A stretch of 64,000 bases of DNA from an uncultured Agrobacterium sp. (GTDB taxonomy: Bacteria; Pseudomonadota; Alphaproteobacteria; Rhizobiales; Rhizobiaceae): positions 62,001 through 126,000 of the forward strand of contig CAJYTK010000011.1 in the NCBI GenBank assembly GCA_913777615.1. The letters are read 5' to 3'. A program made the position numbers and the translations under genes. Under the pieces are notes generated by a model. It worked only from the letters and a program-made list of their open reading frames with translations. It made no database searches and had not been told where the DNA came from. Positions 1-8,264 of the stretch are shown in pieces; positions within the stretch are counted from its first letter, which is position 1; each line of letters opens with the position of its first letter.

Positions 1-425
1 AGGGTCTGCAGGAAGCTTCGCTCCCCTATGACGACCAACTCATCATCCGCGCCAAGTCCAGCGAACAGGGTGGCTATCACGCGGCAAGCGAATGGCTGCA
101 AATGCGCCCACGCCCAACGGCGCTTATTCTGATCTACGAATTGATGGCAATCGGTCTCTACCGGCGCTTGGCCGAGGTTAACCTGCGCGCCGGACAAGAT
201 CTCGCTGTGATCGGGTTTCGCGAAGGACCGAGCGGCCAGTTTCTCGAGCCGAGGCTCACAAGTTTTCGCATGTCGCTGCGTGATCTCGGCGTCTCTGTCG
301 GCAAGACCCTGCTGTCGACCATGCCGGCTTATAGCAGCTTTTACCCCGATCAGCCAAAAAACATCATCTGGCCGATGCAGCTCATTCCGGGCGATAGCGA
401 TATCTCCGCCTCGCAATCCAAATGA
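1..425 (+). CDS. LacI-family transcriptional regulator, C-terminal fragment (5' end outside window)
   Basis: An open frame runs in from the left edge (codons in phase with base 3) to TGA at 423-425. The protein ends in the effector-binding half of a periplasmic-binding-like regulator: the segment PTALILIYELMAIGLYR, then DLAVIGFRE and LTSFRMS, follows the usual LacI/GalR pattern in which a region near the C-terminus reads 'ia.GFDd....p.LTt'. The DNA-binding domain is outside the window, so the target cannot be read. It converges on the sugar operon to its right, so it may regulate genes further left instead. Partial; confident on family only. Confidence 0.75.
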   Translation, partial: GLQEASLPYDDQLIIRAKSSEQGGYHAASEWLQMRPRPTALILIYELMAIGLYRRLAEVNLRAGQDLAVIGFREGPSGQFLEPRLTSFRMSLRDLGVSVGKTLLSTMPAYSSFYPDQPKNIIWPMQLIPGDSDISASQSK

Positions 426-455
426 TATCCGGCCACCATTAGGAGGCCGGATATC
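424..455. terminator. Perfect 11-bp stem-loop between convergent genes
   Basis: GATATCCGGCC at 424-434 pairs exactly with GGCCGGATATC at 445-455 around a 10-nt loop. It overlaps the stop codon of the LacI fragment and sits just before the end of the oxidoreductase gene. There is no T-run on either side, so it could be a 3'-end stabiliser or a weak bidirectional terminator. Confidence 0.55.
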
Positions 456-464
456 CTCATTCAC

Positions 465-2468
465 TCAAGCCTCAAGCCAACGGACCTGCTCAGGCGTCAG
501 CTTGATGTCGAGCGCCGACAGGCTGTCTTCCAACTCGGCGATGGTCCGTGGACCGATCAGCGGGATGACCGGGAATGGCTGGGCGATCACATAGGCAAGT
601 GCGATGTGGATCGGATGACGGCCAAGCTCCTTTGCGAGCTCGATGGCACGGTCACGGCGCTCGAAATTGCGCTCGGAGTACCAGACGCGCACGATCTCTT
701 CGTCGTCGCGCTTGTCCCGGCCTGCTCTGTCCGTGAAGAAGCCTCGGCCTTGGCTTGACCAGGCAAAGTTCGGGATCTGGCGTTCTTTCGCCCACTCTTT
801 CCAGGGCTCGTCAGACGCCGCCACGCATCCGGCCCAGATCGGGTCCAGCATCTCGGCCAGCGAGAAGTTGTTGGACAGCGCGCCGGGTGCTGTCTTGCCG
901 GTCTTCTCAGCATAGGCAATCGCCTCATCCATGCGCTGGCGCGTCCAGTTCGAACCACCGAAAATGCCTCTGATGCGCCCGCGCTTCACCTCGGCATCCA
1001 TGGCATCGACGAATTCACCCACAGGGACATCGGTATTGTCGCGATGCATGAAATAGATGTCGACATAATCCGTCTTCAGCCGGTTCAACGATTGGTCGAG
1101 CTGCTTGGCGATAACGTCAGGATAGCAAAGCGGCGAATGCGCTCCCTTGCCGATCAGCACGATCTCTTCACGCGGAACGTTGCGGCTGGTGTGCCAGTCG
1201 CCGAAGATCGCTTCGGTCTTGCCGCCGCCATAGACGAAGGCTGTATCGAACAGATTGCCGCCTGCCTCGTAGAAGCTGTCGAGCGTCAGCGAGGCGGAGG
1301 CGAAGTTGGGAAAGAACTCGAAACCGAGCGCCACGACGGAGGCAGGCTTTGCAACGCCCGGAATCTGCCGCTTGGGCACGGAATTGCCGGGAGCGACCTT
1401 GCCGCCAGCGATGTTCAGAACTCGCTTGGCTGCGGTCTCCACACCATATTCCAGGCCGACCGATGCGCGCCACTGGTCCATGACCCTGAGGTTCCCGAGC
1501 GTATCGGCCCAGCTCATCCCAGGATAAGCAAATTCCGGTGATGTGTTGCGGATGGCCTCACCCGCCGCATCGACTTCGAACGAGTAAAGATAGCGATCTT
1601 CCGCCACATTGATGGTCTGGCGTTCCTTGCCCTTAATCACATCGATCTTGCCGACCCCGCCCTTATGGCCGGAGGCGAACCAGAAGTCTGGCACTTCGAT
1701 GCGCCCTTCAGAGCCGATGATGCGCAGCACGTTATCCTGGTTTGCCATGATCGAGCAGGAGACTTCGGCTATGATATCATTCGGAAATTTCAGGACGGCG
1801 GACGCCCATTCATCGACGCCCGACTGACCGAGATGGGCGACGCCGGACACCTTGGTAGGCTCGATAAAAGGCTGACCGGAAGCGGCACCGGCAATTAGCC
1901 GTGCCATGGAAACCGGATAGCCTCCGACATCGAGAATGCCGCCACCGGCACTCTCATTGGCAAAAAGCCGATGATCAGCGCGGAAGCTGCCCATGCTGAA
2001 GCCGAAACTGGAACGGATAATCCGCACCTCGCCAATCGCGCCGCTCTTGACCAAATCGACAATCTTGGCGGTCTGCGGATGCAGCCGGTACATATAGGCT
2101 TCGCCAACGAAGACCCCTGCCTTCTTGGCCTCATGAAAAATGGCATCGGCATCATAGGCCGAAAGCGCAATCGGCTTTTCCACCAGCACATGCTTGCCCG
2201 CGCGGATCGCCTTGATGGCCCATTCCGCATGGCCGGTGTGCGGGGTTGAAATGTAGACCGCGTCGATCTCGGCATCCGATAACAGCGCGTCGTAGCCACT
2301 GACGATGCGAGCGCCGGGGAAGCCATCGCTCAGGCCCGGGCGATCGGGGTTTCGCGTGGCGATCGCGACTAGCTTGCCGGTGGTGGAGTGTGCAACGCCT
2401 TCGGCAAAGGTCTTTGCGATGGTGCCAGGTCCGATGATACCCCAGCGTATGGGTTGAAGGTCGGGCAT
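465..2468 (-). CDS. Fused Gfo/Idh/MocA oxidoreductase - aldo/keto reductase (667 aa)
   Basis: Two NAD(P)-dependent oxidoreductase families are joined in one frame. Residues ~1-355 form a Gfo/Idh/MocA enzyme: Rossmann motif WGIIGPGTIA near residue 10, EKPIAL near 97-102 and GGGILDVGGYPV near 175-186. Residues ~370-667 form an aldo/keto reductase with the catalytic tetrad visible as D408 and Y413 (FDTAFVYGGG), K441 (LIGKGAH) and H475 (YFMHRD), and a C-terminal PLIGPRT cofactor segment. The start at 2468 is preferred over 2480 because AGGA lies 6 nt upstream of it. It is the last gene of the leftward sugar-transport operon, 35 bp after the ATPase, so it probably oxidises or reduces the imported sugar or polyol. 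Substrate unknown; the fusion itself is clear. Confidence 0.88.
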   Translation of the reverse strand: MPDLQPIRWGIIGPGTIAKTFAEGVAHSTTGKLVAIATRNPDRPGLSDGFPGARIVSGYDALLSDAEIDAVYISTPHTGHAEWAIKAIRAGKHVLVEKPIALSAYDADAIFHEAKKAGVFVGEAYMYRLHPQTAKIVDLVKSGAIGEVRIIRSSFGFSMGSFRADHRLFANESAGGGILDVGGYPVSMARLIAGAASGQPFIEPTKVSGVAHLGQSGVDEWASAVLKFPNDIIAEVSCSIMANQDNVLRIIGSEGRIEVPDFWFASGHKGGVGKIDVIKGKERQTINVAEDRYLYSFEVDAAGEAIRNTSPEFAYPGMSWADTLGNLRVMDQWRASVGLEYGVETAAKRVLNIAGGKVAPGNSVPKRQIPGVAKPASVVALGFEFFPNFASASLTLDSFYEAGGNLFDTAFVYGGGKTEAIFGDWHTSRNVPREEIVLIGKGAHSPLCYPDVIAKQLDQSLNRLKTDYVDIYFMHRDNTDVPVGEFVDAMDAEVKRGRIRGIFGGSNWTRQRMDEAIAYAEKTGKTAPGALSNNFSLAEMLDPIWAGCVAASDEPWKEWAKERQIPNFAWSSQGRGFFTDRAGRDKRDDEEIVRVWYSERNFERRDRAIELAKELGRHPIHIALAYVIAQPFPVIPLIGPRTIAELEDSLSALDIKLTPEQVRWLEA

Positions 2469-2503
2469 TGTAGTCCTCATCTGCTTTTGATGGAAAAATG
2501 GGG

Positions 2504-3586
2504 TCAGCGTAGGCGCTTGCCACCGCTGTCGAAAAGGAAAGCCTTGTTGGCAGGAACGGAGACGGTAAGCCGATCGAGTTTACCGACATGCCGGGACTCG
2601 GGTCGCTCGACGACCAGCGGTAGCTGCTCCGCCAGATGGGCGTAGACATAGCTGGTGTTACCCAGATGTTCCGCGACATCTACCGCGACCGTCAAATCAG
2701 CAGCCTTGCCGGCATCCTCGAAATGCTCCGGACGAATGCCGAGAATTATAGGCGATCCGGTTCCGGGCCGTGCTGCAATCGGCAAGGTCAGTGAGAATGA
2801 CGGCGCGTGGTCGAGGGTGATGGTTACGCCCTCGGCGGCCTCACCAGTGACGATGCCCGGCAGAAAATTCATCTTTGGCGATCCGACGAAGCCTGCAACA
2901 AATCGGTTTTCAGGATCATCATAGAGATCGAGCGGCGCACCGGCCTGCTCGATCTTGCCACCGCGCAGCACCACAATCTTGTCGGCAAGCGTCATAGCTT
3001 CTGTCTGATCGTGGGTCACGTAGATCATCGTGGTCCCGAGTTGCTTATGCAGCTTGGAGATTTCCACGCGCATCTGCACACGCAGCTCCGCATCGAGATT
3101 TGAGAGCGGTTCGTCGAACAGAAACACCTGCGGTTCGCGCACGATGGCCCGACCGATGGCAACACGCTGCCGCTGGCCGCCGGAAAGCTGCTTTGGCCTG
3201 CGCTGCATCAACTCGTTGATCTGAAGAATTTCGGCGGCACGCCGCACACGGGCTTCTGTATCCGTCTTCGGATTGCCGTTCATGCGAAGGCCGAAGGAGA
3301 GGTTTTCTTCGACCGTCATATGCGGATAGAGCGCGTAGGATTGGAAGACCATCGCTATGCCACGGTCGGCAGGTTCGGCATCGTTGACGACATCACCACC
3401 AATGCTGATCTCCCCGTCGGAAATATCCTCAAGACCGGCGATCATGCGCAGAAGAGTTGATTTACCGCAGCCGGAGGGGCCGACGAAAACGACGAACTCG
3501 CCGTCCTTGATCTCGAGGTTCGCACCATGGATGACCTCCAGCGAACCATAACGTTTGACGACGTTTTTAAGTGAAAGTCCCGCCAT
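2504..3586 (-). CDS. Carbohydrate ABC transporter ATP-binding protein (UgpC/MsmK/MalK type)
   Basis: A 360-aa import ATPase of the CUT1 class. Walker [10 protein letters not shown] at 36-44, Q-loop in [12 protein letters not shown] near 79-90, signature LSGGQ at 134-138, Walker B FLFDEP at 155-160 and switch histidine H192 are all intact. The C-terminal ~120 residues form the TOBE/OB regulatory domain (LGIRPEHF). ATG at 3586 has GGGAGGAG just upstream. It sits 15 bp after the second permease and energises that transporter on the cytoplasmic side. The family is certain; the transported sugar is not readable from this subunit, as such ATPases can be shared. Confidence 0.95.
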   Translation of the reverse strand: MAGLSLKNVVKRYGSLEVIHGANLEIKDGEFVVFVGPSGCGKSTLLRMIAGLEDISDGEISIGGDVVNDAEPADRGIAMVFQSYALYPHMTVEENLSFGLRMNGNPKTDTEARVRRAAEILQINELMQRRPKQLSGGQRQRVAIGRAIVREPQVFLFDEPLSNLDAELRVQMRVEISKLHKQLGTTMIYVTHDQTEAMTLADKIVVLRGGKIEQAGAPLDLYDDPENRFVAGFVGSPKMNFLPGIVTGEAAEGVTITLDHAPSFSLTLPIAARPGTGSPIILGIRPEHFEDAGKAADLTVAVDVAEHLGNTSYVYAHLAEQLPLVVERPESRHVGKLDRLTVSVPANKAFLFDSGGKRLR

Positions 3587-3601
3587 GCGGCTCCTCCCGG
3601 A

Positions 3602-4438
3602 TTACTTGACGGCACCGGCAGAGATGCCGGCGATGAAGTGGCGCTGCAACACCACGAAGATGACGAGAATGGGTGCGGTGAGCAGAACAGCACCTGCCAT
3701 GATACCACCCCAAGAAACCTTGGTGAGCCCGATCAACGTGCCGAGGGCGACAGGTGCGGTCATCATGCCAGGCCGCGAATTGATCAGCAGTGGCCAGAGG
3801 TAGTTGTTCCAGGATGCCAGGAACAGGATGATCGAAAGGGCGGCCATCGTCGGGCGCGCAAGCGGCAGCGCGATGCGCAGGAAGATTTGCCACTCCTTTA
3901 CCCCTTCCACACGCGCTGCATCGAAAAGCTCACCCGGCATCATGGTGAAAGACTGGCGCATGAAGAGCACGCCGAGCGAGTTGAACAGCGGCGGCACGAT
4001 CAACGCTACCCATGTATTCGCAAGCTTGAACTCGCGCGCCACCATAATGAACTGCGGAATGACCACGACCGCATAGGGCAAGGTGATCGTGCCGATAATG
4101 ATGGCGACAACCACCGAACGTCCGGCGAAGCGATAGCGCGCCAAGGCCCATCCGGCCATCGAGGTCAGCATGACGGAAAGAACCGTGTAGACCACCGCTA
4201 CCGTGATCGAGATGAACATGGCCCGTAGAAAATCGGTATCGGCCTGAAGGTTCTGGAAATTCTCGATGAAATGCGTCGACGGGATCAACTCGATATTTGG
4301 GCTGAAGATGCCGTAATCCGGCATGGTGGAGAAGACGAACATCATCCACAGCGGGAAGAGCCAGATCAGCGCAAGCGGCGTCAGCGTCGCGTGCAGTGCT
4401 ATTTTCTGCCAGAGAAGCGATCTCGATTTCGACCTCAT
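3602..4438 (-). CDS. Carbohydrate ABC transporter permease (MalG/UgpE family)
   Basis: A 278-aa inner-membrane permease with about six hydrophobic segments. The conserved EAA loop reads ELFDAARVEGVKEWQIFLRIALP-like around residues 180-200, the cytoplasmic coupling motif for the ATPase. It starts with ATG overlapping the stop codon of the upstream permease (ATGA at 4435-4438), so the two are translationally coupled and probably heterodimerise. Length is normal for CUT1 permeases. Confidence 0.93.
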   Translation of the reverse strand: MRSKSRSLLWQKIALHATLTPLALIWLFPLWMMFVFSTMPDYGIFSPNIELIPSTHFIENFQNLQADTDFLRAMFISITVAVVYTVLSVMLTSMAGWALARYRFAGRSVVVAIIIGTITLPYAVVVIPQFIMVAREFKLANTWVALIVPPLFNSLGVLFMRQSFTMMPGELFDAARVEGVKEWQIFLRIALPLARPTMAALSIILFLASWNNYLWPLLINSRPGMMTAPVALGTLIGLTKVSWGGIMAGAVLLTAPILVIFVVLQRHFIAGISAGAVK

Positions 4439-5295
4439 TTCTGCTCCCTCCCGACCCAGAGATTGAAGAGCGATATGACGATGGCAAGCGCTGCGATCGT
4501 ATAGGCAATCGCCGAGGCATAGCCGAAATTGAGCGAGGTGAAGCCCTGGCGGTAGAGGAAGATGCCAAGCGTCTCTGTTCCGCCACCCGGCCCACCGCGA
4601 TTGGTGATAAGGAAAGGCTCGGTGAAGAGCTGCATCGTCCCGATGACCGACAACACCATGCAGAAGATGATAATGGGTTTGAGAAGCGGCAGCGTGATGT
4701 GAAAGAATTGTTGGCGCTTGCTGACCCTGTCTAGCCGCGCCGCCTCATAGACGTCGCCTGGAATGGATTGCAGCCCAGCAAGAATGATGATCGCGTTATA
4801 GCCCGCCCACCGCCACGTCACGGCGATAATGATCAGCGCCATGGCGGCTGTGGCATTGTCGAACCACGATATGGGTGGGAGGCCGACATTCACCAGCATC
4901 TTGTTGATGATGCCGAAATCGGCACTGAACATCAGACGGAAGACGGCAGCATAGGCAACCTCACCCACGACAACCGGGGCGAAGAAGGCAAAGCGGTAAA
5001 GCGGTCTTGCCTTCAGCATGGGAGAATTGAGCAGCACGGCCATGATGGTGGCCAGCGCGATCATGATCGGCACCTGAATGACGAGGATGATCAGCGTGTT
5101 GTAAAGTGCGTTGTAGAATGCCGGGTCGCCGATCAGACGGCCCCAGTTCATCGTCGGCGCAAAGCGCCACGGATTGACGCGTGTGTTCTGAAACGAGAGC
5201 AGAAACGAATTGATGATTGGCCAGAGCCAGAACGTCGTGAAGATCAAAAGATAGGGCGCGAGAAACGCGTAGGCGACCCTGGTTCTGATGGGCAT
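4435..5295 (-). CDS. Carbohydrate ABC transporter permease (MalF/UgpA family)
   Basis: A 286-aa permease with six predicted membrane segments and an EAA loop with the core VYEAARLDRVSKRQQFF near residues 195-210. The start is placed at ATG 5295 (MPIRTRV), which has GGGAGG five bases upstream, not at the in-frame GTG two codons earlier. It is the first of two membrane subunits after the binding protein and overlaps the next gene by 4 bp. A strong hairpin at 5339-5366 separates it from the binding-protein gene, a usual way to make more binding protein than membrane subunits. Confidence 0.93.
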   Translation of the reverse strand: MPIRTRVAYAFLAPYLLIFTTFWLWPIINSFLLSFQNTRVNPWRFAPTMNWGRLIGDPAFYNALYNTLIILVIQVPIMIALATIMAVLLNSPMLKARPLYRFAFFAPVVVGEVAYAAVFRLMFSADFGIINKMLVNVGLPPISWFDNATAAMALIIIAVTWRWAGYNAIIILAGLQSIPGDVYEAARLDRVSKRQQFFHITLPLLKPIIIFCMVLSVIGTMQLFTEPFLITNRGGPGGGTETLGIFLYRQGFTSLNFGYASAIAYTIAALAIVISLFNLWVGREQK

Positions 5296-5338
5296 CTTCA
5301 CCTCCCGAATGATGATTGTGCATGAAGGCTGAGCCTAT

Positions 5339-5366
5339 CCGGGCGCCCCATGCAAGGGGCGCCCGG
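5339..5366 (-). terminator. Inter-cistronic hairpin after the binding-protein gene
   Basis: CCGGGCGCCCC (5339-5349) pairs perfectly with GGGGCGCCCGG (5356-5366) around a 6-nt loop. It lies between the solute-binding protein gene and the permeases and has no T-run. The likely role is 3'-end protection or partial termination that favours binding-protein mRNA. Confidence 0.6.
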
Positions 5367-5386
5367 CTCTGGTTCAGCTTGGGAGA

Positions 5387-6658
5387 TCACTGTGCAGCCG
5401 GAAGACCCGTTGCGGATTCGATCTGCTTGGCGGCATCGTCGAGTGCCGTCTTGGCGTCCGGGTAACCGCCCGCCAGATATTTGGTCTGGACCGCACGGTA
5501 GATGCCTTCCGCATCCGACTGATAGGCCGTGCCTCTGCTCGGCTTGATCTTCGGCAGGGTCGCCAGAATATCCGTCCATACGGCCTGCCCGCCCCAATAG
5601 GGTTGCGGCTCCTTGACGAACGGATCGTTGACGGCAGACAGGAGCGACGGAACGAGGCCGAAGGATTTCAGCATCGTCACCTGGCCTTCATTCGTTGTCA
5701 GCGCATAGTCGACGAATTTCCACGCCGCTTCCTTGTTCTTGGAGACGGAGCTGATGGCAAGCGACGAGCCACCGAGGTTGGCCGCCCGAGGACCATCTGC
5801 CGTTAGGCTCGGCATAGGATAGACGCCCCACTTGCCGGAAAGGTCTGGAGAGCCGGAGCGGATCGAGCCTTCGTACCAGCCTCCATACATCTGGCTCGCG
5901 ACCTTGCCTGCCGTGTTGGCCTGGATCTTTTCATCCCAGATCGCGGCTGTGATGATGCCCGCATCCTTCATCTGCTTCAGCTTTTCCAGCGTCGCAACGC
6001 AGGCTGGCTGATTGATGGTGATGGATTGCCCATCTGTCGAAAAGTAACCGCAGCCCTGCTCGTTGGAGATCATGCGGAACCATTCGCTATCACCATTGAA
6101 GTCGGCCTGCGTCATGACCACGCCGGGATTGGCCTCCATGACCTTCTTGCCGGCGGCAATGAAATCGTCCCAGGTCTTGATGGTCGCCGGATCGACACCG
6201 GCCTTTTCATAGAAGTCACGGCGGTAGAAAACGGCAACAGGACCGGAGTCCCACGGAACGGCATAGGCGACGCCATCGACTTCCAGTTCCGTGCGTTTAA
6301 ATTCAGGGAAAAGCGCCTGCTTTTCAGGCGTGTAACCGAGCGCGGTGACATCGGTAAAGCAATCCGGAAAGCGGCTCCAGAAAACTTCGGCCTCAAAGTT
6401 TTCAACGGTTACGATATCCGGCAGGCCCTCCCCGCCAGCGGCACAGGCGGCGAGCGCCTTATCATAAACCTGATTGTTACCAAGATCCTGGACATCCACC
6501 TTGATGTCTGGATTGGCCTTGTTGAAGCCTTCCAAGGTAGATTTCAGCGCCGATGCGGCAACATTCCAGCTCCAGATCGTGATGGTGGTTTGTGCGGATG
6601 CGGGTGCTGCCGCAAGCAGGGCAAGCGATACCGCCACGCCCGTCAATTTTAAGCACAT
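5387..6658 (-). CDS. Sugar ABC transporter solute-binding protein (family 1)
   Basis: A 423-aa periplasmic protein. A signal peptide is visible (LKLTGVAVSLALLAAAPASA, cleavage after ASA near residue 22). The mature part begins with ITIWSWN and carries ANPDIKVDV, DIVTVENFE and VPWDSGPVAVFYRRD, the layout of family 1 extracellular sugar-binding proteins. ATG at 6658 has GGGAGG six bases upstream. It is the first gene of the leftward operon, divergent from the AraC regulator, which probably controls it. The substrate cannot be named: mono- or oligosaccharide, possibly a polyol given the downstream oxidoreductase. Confidence 0.93.
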   Translation of the reverse strand: MCLKLTGVAVSLALLAAAPASAQTTITIWSWNVAASALKSTLEGFNKANPDIKVDVQDLGNNQVYDKALAACAAGGEGLPDIVTVENFEAEVFWSRFPDCFTDVTALGYTPEKQALFPEFKRTELEVDGVAYAVPWDSGPVAVFYRRDFYEKAGVDPATIKTWDDFIAAGKKVMEANPGVVMTQADFNGDSEWFRMISNEQGCGYFSTDGQSITINQPACVATLEKLKQMKDAGIITAAIWDEKIQANTAGKVASQMYGGWYEGSIRSGSPDLSGKWGVYPMPSLTADGPRAANLGGSSLAISSVSKNKEAAWKFVDYALTTNEGQVTMLKSFGLVPSLLSAVNDPFVKEPQPYWGGQAVWTDILATLPKIKPSRGTAYQSDAEGIYRAVQTKYLAGGYPDAKTALDDAAKQIESATGLPAAQ

Positions 6659-6744
6659 TGAAAACCTCCCTTTTTCAATTGCCGTTCTTAAGCGAACATG
6701 CGCAGATTAGCGGGGTGGCGAAATCTGTCTCGTAAAAAGGGAAC
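6659..6744. promoter_or_regulatory. Divergent promoter region, sugar operon / AraC regulator
   Basis: The 86 bp between the divergent starts must hold both promoters. SD motifs are clear on both sides (GGGAGG leftward, AAAGGGA rightward). I do not see a convincing operator palindrome. Confidence 0.5.
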
Positions 6745-7638
6745 GTGAATTTGTCGAAAAGTAAGATCGATGAAAAAGCCGTCTATCAGCCGGGTGCGAG
6801 CAGCATCGAAGGGTGGCCAACGACGCTGCAGTTTTTCTACGACCATCCGCCCGTCATGCTGATGCCCCACTGGCACGCGCAGGTCGAGGTCAATTATGTC
6901 ATGTCGGGAAGCGTTCACTATCGCATGGGCGACCATACGTTCCGGATGGGCGCCGGGCAAATGTGCCTGTTCTGGGGCGGGCAACCGCATCAGATGGACG
7001 AATCCTCAGATGATTCCTTTTACGCTGGCGCACATCTGCCACTTTTTCACTTCTTCCGAATGCGCTTGCCACCGGCTGTATCGGCCATGCTGATGGGTGG
7101 CGCGACTATGCTGACCGACGTCACAGGAAAGGCGGATGACGAGAACTTCGCCCGATGGCGGGAATATGCTAAATCCGGCGATACGGCAAAGGCGCAACAT
7201 GCGGTCGAGGAGTTGATCCTGCGAGTCGAGCGCATGTTCATGGAGCCCTACGACGTGATCTCTTCGGCGGCCTCAGCCGCCAATACCACGAGCCAGGAAA
7301 ACGCTGCATCTGTTGCCGTTGCACGCATGTGCGATTTTATCGCCGCCAACTTCCTCGACGATATCGATGCGACGGATATTGCCCGAGTGGCCAACCTGCA
7401 CCCGAAATATGCCATGAACCTGTTCCGCAAATCGACGGGCATGACGCTGATGAAGTATCTGACGCTTCTGCGCCTGTCACGGGCGCAGGCCATGCTGGTG
7501 AATGGCAAGGAGAGCATACTGAGCATCGCGATGGAAAGCGGCTTTGGATCGGTCAGCGCATTCAACAAGGCGTTTCGCCAGATTGCCGGTATTCCGCCAT
7601 CAGGCTTCCGGCGCGGCAGCAATGGCTATTTTCAGTAG
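6745..7638 (+). CDS. AraC-family transcriptional regulator with cupin sensor domain
   Basis: A 297-aa regulator. Residues ~25-120 form an AraC-type cupin (HWHAQVEVNYVMSG, then GAGQMCLFWGGQPHQM), likely the sugar-sensing part. Residues ~195-292 hold two helix-turn-helix motifs, the second ending in SGFGSVSAFNKAFRQIAGIP, a hallmark of the family. Start is GTG 6745 behind AAAGGGA. It is transcribed away from the ABC operon across an 86-bp gap, so it probably activates that operon when the imported sugar is present. Length is normal. Confidence 0.92.
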   Translation: MNLSKSKIDEKAVYQPGASSIEGWPTTLQFFYDHPPVMLMPHWHAQVEVNYVMSGSVHYRMGDHTFRMGAGQMCLFWGGQPHQMDESSDDSFYAGAHLPLFHFFRMRLPPAVSAMLMGGATMLTDVTGKADDENFARWREYAKSGDTAKAQHAVEELILRVERMFMEPYDVISSAASAANTTSQENAASVAVARMCDFIAANFLDDIDATDIARVANLHPKYAMNLFRKSTGMTLMKYLTLLRLSRAQAMLVNGKESILSIAMESGFGSVSAFNKAFRQIAGIPPSGFRRGSNGYFQ

Positions 7639-7743
7639 CCGCAGGGTTATTGCTGTCTGAAGCCTGCGACGGACCGTGAGATGGCAAAACCGTTAATCGC
7701 AATTTAACTATTGCATGTGCGTCAAAGATGGCTATTTTCCCTG

Positions 7744-7778
7744 CTGCGCTGCAACATCATCTCTCCTTTGCAGCGCAG
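7744..7778 (+). promoter_or_regulatory. Leader hairpin upstream of small HTH gene
   Basis: CTGCGCTGCAA (7744-7754) is perfectly complementary to TTGCAGCGCAG (7768-7778) with a 13-nt loop. It lies 70 bp upstream of the HTH gene start, has no T-run, and is probably in its 5' leader or serves as an operator. Confidence 0.5.
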
Positions 7779-7847
7779 TCGCATGCAATCAACGCGACGG
7801 CACTCGCCGCCGACACGTCCGTGTCCATTCTTTCAGGGAGATTTTCA

Positions 7848-8078
7848 ATGACGATTTCCGTCTCAACATCTTTTACAGCACACGAAGCCAATGCGCCTTT
7901 TGCAGGTAAAATCGCTTCAGCCCGTAATGCGGCAGGCTATACGGTCGATCAACTGGCCTTGACCTGTGGACTGACAACTCAGGAAATTCTTGCGCTTGAA
8001 ACGGGCGCAGACAGCGACCCATCGCGCCTCAAGCGCGTTGCCAACGCGCTCCAGATTCCTCTGGCTGCCGTTCTTTAA
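7848..8078 (+). CDS. Small XRE/Cro-type helix-turn-helix protein (76 aa)
   Basis: Residues ~20-76 form a compact helix-turn-helix: IASARNAAGYTVDQLALTCG then TTQEILALE and a closing VANALQIPLAAVL, the standard XRE pattern in which a two-helix DNA reader is followed by two packing helices. The start at 7848 follows CAGGGAG by about ten bases; an open frame extends 40 codons upstream but lacks an SD and overlaps a perfect hairpin. A terminator at 8107-8143 closes the unit, so it is monocistronic. Regulatory target unknown. Confidence 0.75.
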   Translation: MTISVSTSFTAHEANAPFAGKIASARNAAGYTVDQLALTCGLTTQEILALETGADSDPSRLKRVANALQIPLAAVL

Positions 8079-8106
8079 AGACCTGAACACACGCCGATCG
8101 ACGAAG

Positions 8107-8143
8107 GGCGCTTGCGGCTGATGCCAAATGCAAGCGCCTTTTT
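8107..8143 (+). terminator. Rho-independent terminator
   Basis: GGCGCTTGC (8107-8115) pairs with GCAAGCGCC (8130-8138), followed directly by TTTTT. It lies 28 bp after the HTH gene. Confidence 0.85.
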
Positions 8144-8264
8144 CACATACAATATTTCTTATCCTCTTCGCTCTTCCATTTTCCGCTATGATGCACCAAA
8201 TGCCCTGCATGGAGTGGGAGCGCTGCCGCCTCTTCAAGCATGTTAAGGCGAAGGAGGCGAGCAT

